Assembly: GCA_932294295.1 (NCBI GenBank)
Contig: OW028582.1
Coordinates: 36,187,204 to 36,251,203 of the forward strand
Direction: 5' to 3'
Origin: Alitta virens
Taxonomy: Eukaryota; Annelida; Polychaeta; Phyllodocida; Nereididae
Length of the DNA stretch: 64,000 nt
Positions 1 to 11,492 of the stretch are shown here, in pieces (within the stretch, counting starts at the first letter, position 1; each line of letters begins with the position of its first letter). Under the pieces are notes generated by a model. The model was given only the letters and a program-made list of their open reading frames with translations. It was not told the DNA's origin and did no database searches. A program made the position numbers and the translations under genes.

Positions 1-8
1 GCTCCATA

Positions 9-284
9 TCACATATGAATGTAATCAAGGACTTTGATTTTATCACACTTCGTAATGGCCTCTTTAGCGGCTAAAATTGTGTCACCTCTGAGTTCATAAA
101 CAGGGGAAACAATGCCTTTTGCCCTGCTTTGACGTTCATGAGACTTAACTGAGTTCTTGTTGTAACAATCAAATATAACGAGAGTTTCATATGGCCTGGC
201 AAATGAATTTTCAAATCCTTCAGCGAAGTTGAACAATGTCATGTTCTTGGGCCAGAGACTGGTATATTGCTTCTTTGCCATCAA
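9..284 (-). pseudogene. Fragment of an uncharacterised repeat-associated protein
   Basis: A 91-codon reading frame, probably part of a longer protein. It contains the string LVIFDCYNKNSVKSHERQ followed by RAKG, then a stretch ending CDKIKVLDYI. From memory this resembles a family of uncharacterised animal proteins, often in repeats, with a pattern like VxFDxY..SxKxxxRxRR..G..; I cannot verify that here. There is no partner ORF beside it. It lies upstream of the HELZ2-like terminal exons on the opposite strand, so it is probably inside an intron of that gene. An inverted copy of 28 bases of it lies at 474-501. Function unknown. Confidence 0.35.
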
Positions 285-501
285 TCAACCGGGTATCAAC
301 TGGAACTGGCAGAGCTTCAGTGAACACAGCTAACTTATGCAATAAACCAGCTTCTGAACCTGGTTAATTTATATGTATATATACATGCTGTATGAACTAC
401 TCAATAGGTAGAATATCTTCCCTTCAGAGAGACCACTAGACCACTCAAATGGGCGAACGTGGGTTACATATATATTTGAAAATTCATTTGCCAGGCCATA
501 T
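189..501. repeat. 28-bp perfect inverted repeat (189-216 / 474-501)
   Basis: Bases 189-216 recur exactly as reverse complement at 474-501, separated by 257 bases. One arm lies in the coding-like fragment at 9-284 and the other in non-coding DNA. The repeat stops abruptly at both ends, which looks like a local templated inversion rather than a transposon end. Confidence 0.85.
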
Positions 502-1594
502 AATTAATACTGTTTTTGCCCACTTTTGACACTCACAATATCGGTCCAGAGTCTCGCTGAACCATGTCTCAAGCCAATGTCACAAACACGTACCATTTTC
601 CATTTTAATCTGGTGTGCATGCATGCGCAGCCAAATCAGAAAACAATACTAATTTTAAATATTTATACCAGGTATGAGAAATAAAATGAAATACATTATA
701 CAGCTTTGTGGCTGTATTATAACATTGATATGAAAGTATTCATATTATTCAACTGTCAGCTCATTTAGAAATTAAAAATAAAACTGTTTGAACATGCATA
801 ACTAACCCCTTCTGTCCACAAATAGTAATGAGATGTTTTTGGTTGTGGTTAAACATGTTTGTATTACCAACAGGCCATAAAAAGTGTCATCACAGATGCC
901 ATCTTGGTTTTTGGCTCCTGAAAAAAGGTCCCCAAGGGTGACAAATGGCAAATTATTGCACGTCACACTAAAAGTAACAACTCAAATGAAATCTATGACC
1001 CCAAAAACATAGGTCTTGATCCAAAAATTTTGTTTCTATCTCAATCAGGTGAGGAGATATTAGCGATTTTGTATTGCGGCGGCCATCTTGGTTGCCATGT
1101 TGAATATCTCAATTTCCCCAAGTGTGACAAAGTGGCACTCACCTGATCCTTTATCTAAGGTCCCCAGACCATAATTTTATGCAAAAAAATGTTTAATCAT
1201 ACCCTATGTCACACCTAACTTTCACTAAAATAAGTGGTGAAACGGACTTACGTCAAAATTACACCACAATGGTGATTATTATGTTGGTATCAAATTATTC
1301 TAGCCTGTTCGATCATAATGTATTTAAACATGATATATATATTGATCTGAACACTTCACTACAAAGTTGGTTGCATTTTTTTTAATGCAGAAGCTACAAA
1401 TTAGCTTCCATTCACATTTTAGCATGTACTGAACCAAAATAAAACTTTGCTTGACATAAATAACTTTGCAGCTACCAGATCACTGATGAAATATGTTTTA
1501 ATGAAGGATATCTCTGAATACTGCTATGCATTTGTATGCTAAAGTAGAGTTGCTGAAATGTTTGTGTTATACGTTAATGTATTCTTTATTTCAG
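285..1594. other. No gene seen; presumed intron
   Basis: AT-rich sequence with no exon I can support beyond the inverted-repeat arm at 474-501. Its right edge is a splice acceptor (tttatttcag) before the helicase exon at 1595. The preceding helicase exons are not recognisable here and are presumably to the left of the window. Confidence 0.5.
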
Positions 1595-2155
1595 GGAGTG
1601 AATGGCCATATGTCATTCTGTCCACAGTTCGTTCATTACCACAAAACGAGATAGAAGAAGATCCTTGGAAAGGCTGGTGTGTGGAAAAACTTGGTTTCGT
1701 CACGGATGAACATCAAATCAATGTTGCCATAACAAGAGCAAAAAATGGGCTCGTTATCATTGGTAAGTGATACCACAAATGTTCTTGTCGTATGCCATGG
1801 TCTCCCAAGTGGAAAAGTTGAAAAACCTGTTTATGTGGCACTGTGTAGTCATAAACTTTGCACAAACTACCCTTTAATGGTAAAGGCATAAAGGCCATAT
1901 CAGCTCTTTGTTTGATTACCATGGTTCCTAATTTCGCCTTTTCTCAAGGTATTGCTCAAAACTGTGTTCGAGCCAAAATGTTTAATTCCTCTCTTTTTTA
2001 TCGCTTTGTTTATTTCAGGAAACAAGAACTTGTTGAGATGTGACTCGACTTGGTCTGATCTGCTGGATTTCTATGAAGAAAAGGAGGCTGTGACAGATTG
2101 TGATTCATTCCCTCCGAGAACCACAAACAACAGAAACTCGCGATCAAGGCCATGA
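1595..2155 (+). CDS. HELZ2-like: HELZ2-like helicase, last two exons (C-terminus of a 5'-incomplete gene)
   Basis: Exon 1595-1762 follows a pyrimidine-rich tract ending in cag and is followed by GTAAGT. Exon 2019-2155 follows tatttcag and ends in TGA. The joined frame is continuous with phase-1 junctions. The first exon encodes GSEWPYVILSTVRSLP and then INVAITRAKNGLVIIG, which are motifs V and VI of a UPF1-like superfamily 1 helicase. The second continues NKNLLRCDSTWSDLL and ends in a short polar tail. The order and spacing match the C-terminal helicase of HELZ2-type proteins, RNA/DNA helicases with an RNB nuclease region. About 84% of residues in the first exon match the minus-strand locus at 30961-31128. 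Motif VI is canonical here, unlike in that copy, so these exons look functional. Upstream exons must lie left of the window. Confidence 0.85.
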
Positions 2156-3100
2156 AGGTCACTTCATCATTGAGTCCCGACTTATTTTTTTGCGGCGGGT
2201 GATGTTGATAGTGAGGCTCAATGGGACAAGATCACCCAGATGACGTGCACATTGGTATGACGTTAGTTCGATATTGGCGCAACATCAATATGGTGGCCGA
2301 CGGTGCACCGACATGTAACTAAATTACTGGATTGATGTTGGGCTAATGTTGAAAAAACCTGGCAAGCAAGCTATCTTTAAAGTATATTTTGGGGTATGTC
2401 AGCCACAGATTAAGTATACACAGATTGGAAACTTCCCCATTTGCATAAGACATCGACATAGGATTGTGGGATAGTCAGGTGGTAGTGACGTCATAATTGT
2501 CATGTAGCATGGGTATTGCTCCGTGATGTCAACCAAGCATAATGCATATCTGTATTTTGTAGTTCAGGAGTTTTATCCAAGATTTAAACATTTATGTATT
2601 AAATTATTTGTATTTTATACATACAAATAAGCCACCAAAACAACAACCTGGTGCAGATCCAAAATAACGATAGATAGGATGGCCCATTTTTCCCCCTATC
2701 AGAATGTTTTATTTTGAATCTGCCCCTCGTAGTCGTCATTATTCTGATTATTGCCCGAGGCAAACTTACTGTTGGCCGGAAGTTCCCCAAGATGACCAGT
2801 CCTGTAATCCTTGCCATTAAGTTACTTACAATTTAATTATGCCATGAAAACCTGCAGCATTTGCCCAAGGTGGTCTTCATTGCACATTGACCTGACGTTG
2901 ACCTTGACCTGACATTGACCTGATGTGGATGACGTCATTCTGACGTTAAGCCAACATGACATGTTACTAAAGTTTTTTAGCATTTTATGAGGAACTTGAT
3001 AAATTCAGCTATGCATTTCTTGTTGTTGTCCCCTCTTTTTACACATTGTACATAACTTTATATTTTACAAGTGCTCTTGAATGTTTATTTCAATTAGATG
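2156..3100. other. Intergenic, no gene seen
   Basis: Sequence 3' of the HELZ2-like stop. It holds only short degenerate repeats of GACCTGACGTT type at about 2886-2950. No exon, RNA gene or transposon end is supported. Confidence 0.5.
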
Positions 3101-5014
3101 ATCTATATAAATTTGATATATGTTATGCGTTATACAGCAACTATACCTTATGGTGCAGGGTAACCATAATTATTTGATTTGCTGTATTTCGTTTTATATC
3201 GTGTCAAGTACTGATTTAATGGAGTTTGGCGCCAGCCTAGCATTTTTATGATATGAGGTAGGGCCACAACGTATGATATTTTGCATTTGCTATCAACAAA
3301 TTTGTAAATTTCTAGCTTTATCGTGTTTATTAATGATGTGAATGCATTTCTTGATTCTTTTGTTGTGCTTTTTTATTTGTTACAATATTAAGTTTAGTGG
3401 CATGTAGAAATTTTTAAGTGGTTGTTTGGTTTATTATAGATTGTTTATATTTTGTGGGTTGTACTGTACGTAATTCATAATTTTATCCAAGATTTCTCTG
3501 TGTTCGATCAGTTATGTTATGTTAAATATTTTTGTGTGTAACTTTTAAAACTTCTATTGTTGTAATTATTACTATTTAGAACAGCCGATTACAGCATATT
3601 GATTGATTTGACTTTTTTCTCAGATATTTAAAATTAAATTAGGGTCAAGAACAGTCTTCCCCAGACTGTTGTTTTTTACCTTAATTTTCTTATTCTTATT
3701 GTGATGAGGCTATTTTTGGCAAAATAGAAACCCAGCTAATGATTGGTGACTTTATAGAAAAATGGTCGTATGGTGAGTTTATTTACTTTATGAACTTGTT
3801 ATTACATTTTGAAAATTATTATTACTTTGTATATTATTGTTATTTTGATTTACTGTGATTTATATCATGGGTCTCGGGACCGTAATGTGTCTCGGGTTGC
3901 CATACCAGGGATGCACTGCCTGCACTCATGATATAACCCATGAATATTTGGGCAGCATTTAGAAATCTATATAAATTTGATATATGTTATGCGTTATACA
4001 GCAACTATACCTTATGGTGCAGGGTTACCATAATTATTTGATTTGCTGTATTTCGTTTTATATCGTGTCAAGTACTGATTTAATGGAGTTTGGCGCCAGC
4101 CTAGCATTTTTATGATATGAGGTAGGGCCACAACGTATGATATTTTGCATTTGCTATCAACAAATTTGTAAATTTCTAGCTTTATCGTGTTTATTAATGA
4201 TGTGAATGCATTTCTTGATTCTTTTGTTGTGCTTTTTTATTTGTTACAATATTAAGTTTAGTGGCATGTAGAAATTTTTAAGTGGTTGTTTGGTTTATTA
4301 TAGATTGTTTATATTTTGTGGGTTGTACTGTACGTAATTCATAATTTTATCCAAGATTTCTCTGTGTTCGATCAGTTATGTTATGTTAAATATTTTTGTG
4401 TGTAACTTTTAAAACTTCTATTGTTGTAATTATTACTATTTAGAACAGCCGATTACAGCATATTGATTGATTTGACTTTTTTCTCAGATATTTAAAATTA
4501 AATTAGGGTCAAGAACAGTCTTCCCCAGACTGTTGTTTTTTACCTTAATTTTCTTTATCTATAACTGAAGTGTAACTGAAATTAAAAGTCTGAAAATAAA
4601 TCAGTCAAATCCATGTTGAATCGGATATTACATAATGCTCGATCTTATGATTGATTTTGATTGTGATCACAATTTATTATCATATTGGACTTCTTACATA
4701 TACATTTTGTCAATGCGGTTATGTTACTATTCTTATGTAATGCTTATTGTGATGAGGCTATTTTTGGCAAAATAGAAACCCAGCTAATGATTGGTGACTT
4801 TATAGAAAAATGGTCGTATGGTGAGTTTATTTACTTTATGAACTTGTTATTACATTTTGAAAATTATTATTACTTTGTATATTATTGTTATTTTGATTTA
4901 CTGTGATTTATATCATGGGTCTCGGGACCGTAATGTGTCTCGGGTTGCCATACCAGGGATGCACTGCCTGCACCCATGATATAACCCATGAATATTTGGG
5001 CAGCATTTAGAAAT
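3101..5014. repeat. Tandem duplication with internal deletion (A-B-A-C-B)
   Basis: Segment A (3101-3691) recurs at 3965-4555, shift 864. Segment B (3695-3966) recurs at 4743-5014, shift 1048. Segment C (4556-4742) is present only in the second copy. The simplest history is one tandem duplication of an A-C-B unit of about 1.05 kb, followed by loss of C from the left copy. The copies differ at only a few bases, so the event is recent. Segment B contains a fold-back pair ATATCATGGGT / ACCCATGATAT. No coding potential. Confidence 0.9.
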
Positions 5015-7297
5015 CCATGGTCTAGAATTATCTTTACTAATTTCAAAATATACTAAAATTACCCCACAAAATGAGGCTATGCAGTGAGACCCGTTCATAA
5101 CATTTGGTGCTATAACAGAATCTTTGTTATAAGCATATTTTGTTATATATGCGGGTCTGCATGTTATAAAAGGCAGCCAGAGAAAATGCTCCTGATTAGT
5201 TTGTTATAACTGGAATTTGTTACAAAGTGCTCCTTATTATTGTCATATATATATTTGTTTTAAGTGTGCCTTAATTTGCCAAATTATGTGGCTTCAATAC
5301 AGAAGTACCCTAATCAGCTTATCAGTGAAGTGAATTAATAAAATACATGGTTAAAGCATATATCTAATGGCAGCATTCCAGATTTTCTATCATCCCAAAT
5401 TTACACTACAGTATATTTTCAATTATTCTACAATATACATTGACAATGCCCAAAACTATTTTTTAGTAACTGAGCAACTAATTTGACTTTTGTACAAATT
5501 GCACGCATGCACATGACTATAACTGAATAAATTTTCTTCAAAAATAAATAATGAAAGGTTCGTTATCATTTGCTATTATAGTTTATGTATCTATTATCTG
5601 CATACTTTTATTAATAATTAAGCTGTATGTCATTTTATGTATATTATTGTCATAATTATAGTTAATGATTAACCTTTGTTTATTCAATATTTAGCAGTTG
5701 TCGAAGTGACATAGCTGAGTTCAAAGGTATGTATAAACAAATAGAAACTGTTTGATGCACCTGAACTTTGGAATGTTAATTTGGACTTAAGGATTAGCGC
5801 CTTAACTGATTAAGTTCTGTTTACAACTGTTGCCAATATGACTCAGTTCTCATTGTGAATTTGGATGCCAATGAATTGAGACATGAACATCAAAACAGCA
5901 AGTATTCTTTCATTTTAAGGTTTATGGTAGCAAAAAAAAAAAGCACAACTTTAAATGCCAGATTTACAGAAAATATGACATTTGTTTAATTTTTTGCTAG
6001 TAATTTTGCAATTGTTTCTATCCCACAGAAAGATGTTAATTTTATGCATACAAATATCATACGAAACATATTTGGGTTTTTATTTGAGTTTGAAACGAAA
6101 CACTTTAACAGCAAAATCTACGTAATAGGCCTATATATTATATTTTGAGAGGTTTTCATAACCATTATGAATAAGCTGTGACCCTTGTGGTTTCTTGTGG
6201 TTTATGCAGTTAATGCTTCATCAGATAGAGTAATTTAAATCTAGATCAATTTCCTCCTGATACAACTGAAAGATCTTCAATATCAGTATACAAAAAGTTT
6301 AGTCAAATTGAAATAACAAAAGATTAGAGTGGCTTATTGCATACCTTGTAGGTGCATTACATTAAAATTCTTAGTTCTTCATGAAGTATAAATTTATTGT
6401 GCTCAAATATTTACATATTGCAAAAGATTTGTTACTGAATCATACCGGTATTGATAATGGCATACGTAAAATTCAAAAACACAGCAAGGAACACTGGTTT
6501 ATTGAGATTTTCCTATTGGCACCATTCCACTGGTGATGTGTGCTCTGAAGATGTTGATAATTCTACTTAGGAGTATATCCATAGTTTGCTTATAAGCCTC
6601 TAAAATTGGGCTTTTCAAGGTTATAAAAATGAAAAAGTTATTATAGACTTGTGACTATCATTCAATTGTCAGTTTTTAGTGCCGTTTCATATGGAAAAGT
6701 GATTTTAGCTCATTGGTTAGAGACATGTCACCCCATCTTCTTCACACGTAACAAACTTATGTTATATCATTTAGTTATTTCTCTGGAATATTTTCCAGTA
6801 TTTGTAGTGTGAATTGTCCAACTGTTTTTCATAAATCCACATATATTGACAACTGGAGGGCACCTGTGTGTAAATGCTGCTGTCCTTATCTTTCCTTATG
6901 TCATAGATCAAATGCCTAGCCCCTTTTTAGTCTGGTTTCTCCAATGCAAATGATACAAATGTTGATACAAGGTGAATTTGTGGCAAATCCCATGGCCAAC
7001 AATATTTTTTGATATTCATGAAATGTATATAAACAAACTTAGATCCTATGTCAACAATTTTACTAGCATTCACCTTCTTTCACACTAGTCAATGTAGAGT
7101 GAAAGGTTGCTAATCCTACCATAATTTTTCGTTATTTATGGATAGCAATTTATCATCGCTCATCCATAGTTTTGTAGTTACAGATAAAAGAATAACGCAT
7201 ATATTAATAACAGAAAATATATTTATTTATATAAAATCTGAGCTTTAATAGGCCTATATATATTGCAAAAGGCTAAATGGTGATGAAATTCTTGGTC
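5015..7297. other. AT-rich, no gene seen
   Basis: About 2.3 kb with no convincing exon. Several GTTATAA-type words in both orientations (about 5090-5230) hint at an old small inverted-repeat element, but no ends can be fixed. Confidence 0.45.
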
Positions 7298-7771
7298 AAA
7301 CATGGTATAAAATCTTGGAGCTCCTTCATGATGCACACTGGCCAAGCCAGTCTAAACCAAATTACACTCCAGTGCTGAACTCTGAGTATACTATTCAGAA
7401 TGCAAGTTAAAAAGTGTCATCCTTCCTCCAAGTTTACTCAAACAAAACAAGAGAGACAAAAGTGCTTTGCTCCTTTCCCTAATTCAGGTCTGGTAAAAAC
7501 GGATTTTATTCTTCACAACACAGCATTTTATATACCCCAGTAATGAATTCATCATTCAAGAGACCTTTGGCTGACACCCCCCCCCCCCCTCCCAGTGAGC
7601 AATCCTATTCTGGAGAATAATCCCCTATATATCAGTAATTTATATGTGCTCACTGAGAGCTGGTGGTAGAAGTAATGATGAGATGACATGCTTCCACGTA
7701 CAAGGGCTATACTAAAGCAAACTACATAAAATACACATAGAAATAGGTGGGTGAACTTCACATTACTCAGG
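7298..7771. repeat. LTR-like repeat S, copy 1
   Basis: First of five related blocks that begin TGGTATAAA(A/G)TCT and end GTGAACTTYACA, giving TG...CA ends as in retroviral LTRs. Shared internal landmarks are a homopolymer C run (about 7577-7591), CAGTGAGCAATCCTA and a GTGCTCACTGAGAG box. No clear target duplication flanks this copy. It could be a solo LTR or a non-autonomous element. Confidence 0.5.
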
Positions 7772-8699
7772 CCATTTGTTTAGGCCAGTGATATACATTA
7801 GCAATGGCCGTCCAGCTACATTGAAGATAATAAGGTATAAAGAGAAGGAAAAAGTGGCTATTCTTGTGATTTTCATGGAATGTTGGTAAAATGGTAACTT
7901 TGAAAAAGTGCAACTATTGGTACGCTTGTGACTTTCATGGGAAGCTTGTAAAATTAAAATAAACATTTTTTTGTACCTAGTCACATTGTTACATATGGTG
8001 GTTGTGACTCAATGGTTAGAGATTTATCACTATGTTGTGCTTAATGGCGACACCTTCAGCAAATGATGACTTATTCCTGGCTTTAGCTAGCTCTAAGTGT
8101 CACCAGAATCTGACAATCTTGCCTGACAATCAGAATTTTCTAACTTTTACAAAATTATGACTAGGCTACGAAAGTTTATCCCAGTAAAAAAATAAAAAAA
8201 TTCAAGAATTATGTGGTCTGTAATTGGACAATGGATGCTGACTTTGAAATAACTCAATGTTGCAAAAGGCTGAATGGTGAAGCATTTCTAAGGTACAGAA
8301 AGAGTGTCACTCTTCTTGTGATTATCTTGTGATTTTCATTGAATATTGAAAAAGTGCAATTATCAATACACTTGTGAGTTTCATGAGAAAGCTTGTAGAA
8401 ATGTGAAATTCGGTAAAATAGCATACTATAGCAACATTTGGATGGAAATAGGTTGTGATTTTAGCTCAATGGTTAGAGACTTATCTATCACAGTTCCCAT
8501 TTGTTTGCTTACTATGCTGTATTATGTTGACCCTGATTTGCATGATCTGTAAGGCAAAGGTATTGCCTCTATTTCATACCTGCAAAGGTCATTATATCAC
8601 TGACCACTAGGAGTTTTTTTGTGTATAAAGAAGTACAGATACCATCACGTGTACATGTAATCAAGACTTTGATCATTTATTCAATAACATAGAATACAT

Positions 8700-8965
8700 T
8701 ACACGGACACAGATTGTAGCTTGGTTAGAAAGGGTGGCTTTTAATCCGTATATGTAATGTGATCAGGTTACAGTATAATGGTCAGGTACAGCTGGTAAAC
8801 GGATTTCTTACTCCCAAACGCAAGTGTATGAAGGACCCTATTTTCCAGGGTTTTCTTTTCTATTGGTTCTTCTCCCTTGAGTGAACATACATATGGCATG
8901 TCCCTATTTGGCTTGTGCCTTGGCCCTTGGGGTGGCCAATGGCCACAACCCCTTTTCACAGTTCA
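8700..8965. repeat. Interspersed repeat R, copy 1
   Basis: A block of about 270 bp with the landmarks TGTAGCTT...GGTGGCTTTTAATCC, GTATAATGGTCAGSTACAGCTG, CCTATTTTCCAGGG and a TGTGCYYTGGGGT box. Related blocks are at 10145-10420, 13190-13560, 14540-14800, 17799-18170 and 19150-19405. Nature unknown. It lies directly 5' of the env-like start codon in two places, so an LTR or leader of that element is possible. Confidence 0.55.
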
Positions 8966-9108
8966 GTTGGCTTAGTTAATTTTACCTTTAACTTTTCTTT
9001 AAGTTAGCTTGCTAAATTTCTGATTAATGAACTCTTACTTAAGTCATAGTTCATTAATATAGATTCTAGCTTAAATTTGTATCATTTATAATTTCTAAAT
9101 ACACGATA

Positions 9109-9555
9109 TTAATACTTGTTTTGACAGCATGATTGCACATTTGCACTTACAGATTGTGAAGGTGACATTGATCTCAGTTTGTCATCCACAAAGTTGAGAA
9201 TATCATGTAATTTGATTGGAGTGATGATATTGGCATCAAGTCTACCATGGGTTAGCTGAGCCATGGCAGCTCTGACAGATTTAGTTTTCTGCATCTGTTC
9301 CAAACTTTCTACATGAATGTCATATTGATGTAACAAAGTGTTGAACTTGGGATGTTTCTCCAAAACTCCTAATTTCATTGACTCAACCGGAAATTTTAAT
9401 TTGGTAAGGATAAGTTGTTTCAATCTGTCGGTGGCTTGGAAACCATCAGTCACGCTGTCCTCCAGATAATTGATATAAGCTATGGTGTTATTTGTGTGGA
9501 ACAAGGAAGTGCAATCTACAGCTTCACTAAGTTGTCTGACATTTTGGCGATGCAA
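9109..9555 (-). pseudogene. Env-like (Baculo_F/errantivirus type) fragment
   Basis: A 148-codon frame. The first 30 codons derive from LTR-like repeat S, which contains a related VDCTSLF string. The rest resembles the central region of retroelement envelope proteins of the baculovirus-F type, especially AQLTHGRLDANIITP followed by LHDILNFVDDKL. The env-like genes at 12.3 and 21.7 kb carry the equivalent 'L..GRL......P..L..IL' pattern. No signal peptide, fusion peptide or membrane anchor remains, so it is a remnant. Family assignment is by pattern only. Confidence 0.55.
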
Positions 9556-9600
9556 CAGCTAAACATGTTTGCTCCCAGAGCTCTTTGTAAAAGCTAGATA

Positions 9601-10144
9601 AAGATTAAACTAGATAAAATATATATATAATTTTTATTGACGGAAGATGTCAGAAAAGACATATATGTCACAAGTACAAAAGATAAAAAGAAATAAAAGC
9701 AATCAGAAAAAAAAATAAAAATAAATAAAAAAAAAGGGAATACAACAAAGACTATAGTTACAGATGGTTCCAGCCACCGAATTAAAGTATTTACATAGAA
9801 GTTAACATTAGTTTAGCTGTTTATCCACTCCTTATAAAATCCAATTATAATCTTTCATACATACAGCTTGTATCATAAACACAGTTATATTTTACATATA
9901 ATATATAATACATATTAACATGTTCTACAAAATACATTCCTTATATAATGTGTACGATATTACTATTTACAGAATGATTTTACTTCAACTAAACCTAAAA
10001 CTAAACCAAAGCCTATGCATGCTCAGTTAAGGATATAGAATAGTGACTTATGGACACTACAGCACAATATACTTAATAACAAGAATAACATGATGCAAGT
10101 CATATATATAATGTATTGTAATGTATTAAGAAACAACACAAGGT
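9601..10144. other. A/T-rich tract, no gene
   Basis: Simple A-rich sequence (runs of A and AAATAA at 9700-9740) followed by AT-rich DNA. No exon or element end recognised. Confidence 0.5.
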
Positions 10145-10420
10145 GTAGCTTTTTAAGAGAGGGTGGCTTTGAATCCTGAGATGGTGTATAGCATATAATA
10201 CAGTGTAGCGTTCAGCTACAACTGATTAACTGAATTCTAAACCTAATACAATGGTATAATTGTTCTTATTAGATATTCCCCTTCAGTGACCACACATGGC
10301 ATCATTCCATTGGCCTGTGCTCTGGGGTGTACAAAGGTCACAAACCCTTACTTTAAACTTAAGTTATCTTTAAGTCATTCTTAAGTTAACTTACACAATT
10401 CTTTGTCATGCTTAAGGCCA
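10145..10420. repeat. Repeat R, copy 2
   Basis: Shares the GTGTAGCTTT...GAGAGGGTGGCTTT start and the CACACATGGCATCATTCCATTGG and TGTGCTCTGGGGTGTAC words with 13196-13440 and 17805-18050. Confidence 0.7.
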
Positions 10421-10479
10421 TGGTATGCTTGGAGCAAGGTCATAGCCCTAAATTAATCTTGCCTACAAATTCGAAAATA

Positions 10480-11412
10480 GAACCCTCCCACACTTTTTTT
10501 TATCCCTACAATATAACAGACACTCAGATAGACACGATTATGAAACCAGAAATGCAGATAGTTTGGAATCCCTGTCTAGTAGACATTTCTTTGTTAATAA
10601 TAGTATTTGCTTTAGGTTACCAAAAATCTTAAACAGCTGTCCAACCTGTATCAAAGAAAAGATATATACTCATAGTATCTCTAGTTTTTCACAGTATATA
10701 AAAAATTGTTTTATATGTAATTACTCGGAAAATTGCACAATAATGAATTGCTATATCTGTCAAAATGATACATAATTTGCTGATACCATCTTCTCTTCTT
10801 TTTCCTGCCTTTGTATTTACCTAGTTGTGTTCTATCGTGTTCCCTCTTGGGATTCTTCTTTTCCCCTCCTTAATCCCTCCTTTGTGTGTCTTTCGTTTCC
10901 CTGTATGGGATTCTTCTTTTTATTTCTTTACCTCTTGGTATAACCACATCCAAAATTAAAATATGAAAAGGAACCTAAATACTATTCAAACCAATTAAAT
11001 TTGATCCAGCAGTCCATGAACATTTATTCAAGGGATTCATACCAGCTATTCCACTATTTCAACTGAAAATATTTTGCAATATAATATGTGAATTTCATTT
11101 TATCAATCAGAAAATACTGCAAAGTATGTGAATTTCATTTAACTGAATATCGTTTCATGAACATCTTCATCATCTGTGTATCAAACAGAAGCACATCGAC
11201 AAAGGATATAAAATAGTAGGATCAAGGTGTGATGGAATTGGTGGGAGTCCTCAGGAAACCATGGGGGGCATCTCAGTAGCGATATATCAAATATCTTAGA
11301 GATGTCCCCTCATATTACATGTATTATCTTTTATTACATTCTTATTTTCTTATATGTTAAAGTGTATGATTTATATGTGTAATATGAAATAAATATGTTC
11401 TGAGTTCTGAGT
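10480..11412 (+). mobile_element. 5'-truncated LINE, reverse-transcriptase C-terminus and 3' UTR
   Basis: The frame around 10563-10775 reads SLSSRHFFVNNSICFRLPK and then a spaced SFSQYIKNC, the pattern of the C-terminal tail of CR1/Jockey-type reverse transcriptases (S..R..FF.NR...LWN.LP....S...F). About 640 bp of pyrimidine-rich non-coding sequence follows and ends AATAAATATG plus two copies of TTCTGAG, like a LINE 3' end with a short tandem tail. The next base starts a truncated SINE. 5'-truncated and inactive. Confidence 0.5.
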
Positions 11413-11492
11413 TCTCTGCCTGTCCTAATTAGCCCAACTGGTGCGGAAATACAGGATGTAAAGCCCTAATCACACACACACACACACACACA
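11413..11492 (+). mobile_element. SINE 3' tail, truncated copy 1
   Basis: Matches the last 60 bp of the tRNA-headed SINE and ends in (CA)n. Its right flank (agctctaagtctgtg) is identical to the right target duplication of the full SINE at 15946-16136. It is therefore the same ancestral insertion, cut by the left boundary of duplicated unit 1. Confidence 0.85.

Larger units (their letters stand above)
7900..9600. repeat. Diverged third copy of part of the env-bearing duplicated segment
   Basis: About 7910-9230 aligns with 13750-15030 and 18360-19640 but is more diverged than those two are from each other. All three contain the same 68-codon open stretch (8346-8552 here), which is shared repeat rather than a gene. 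This copy keeps env-like coding (9109-9480) that the other two have lost to an inserted LTR-like repeat. Confidence 0.7.

Noticed and set aside
8346..8552. 68-codon ORF repeated identically at 14178 and 18787
   Set aside because: Conserved only because the DNA is duplicated. No start context, splice sites or protein-like composition.
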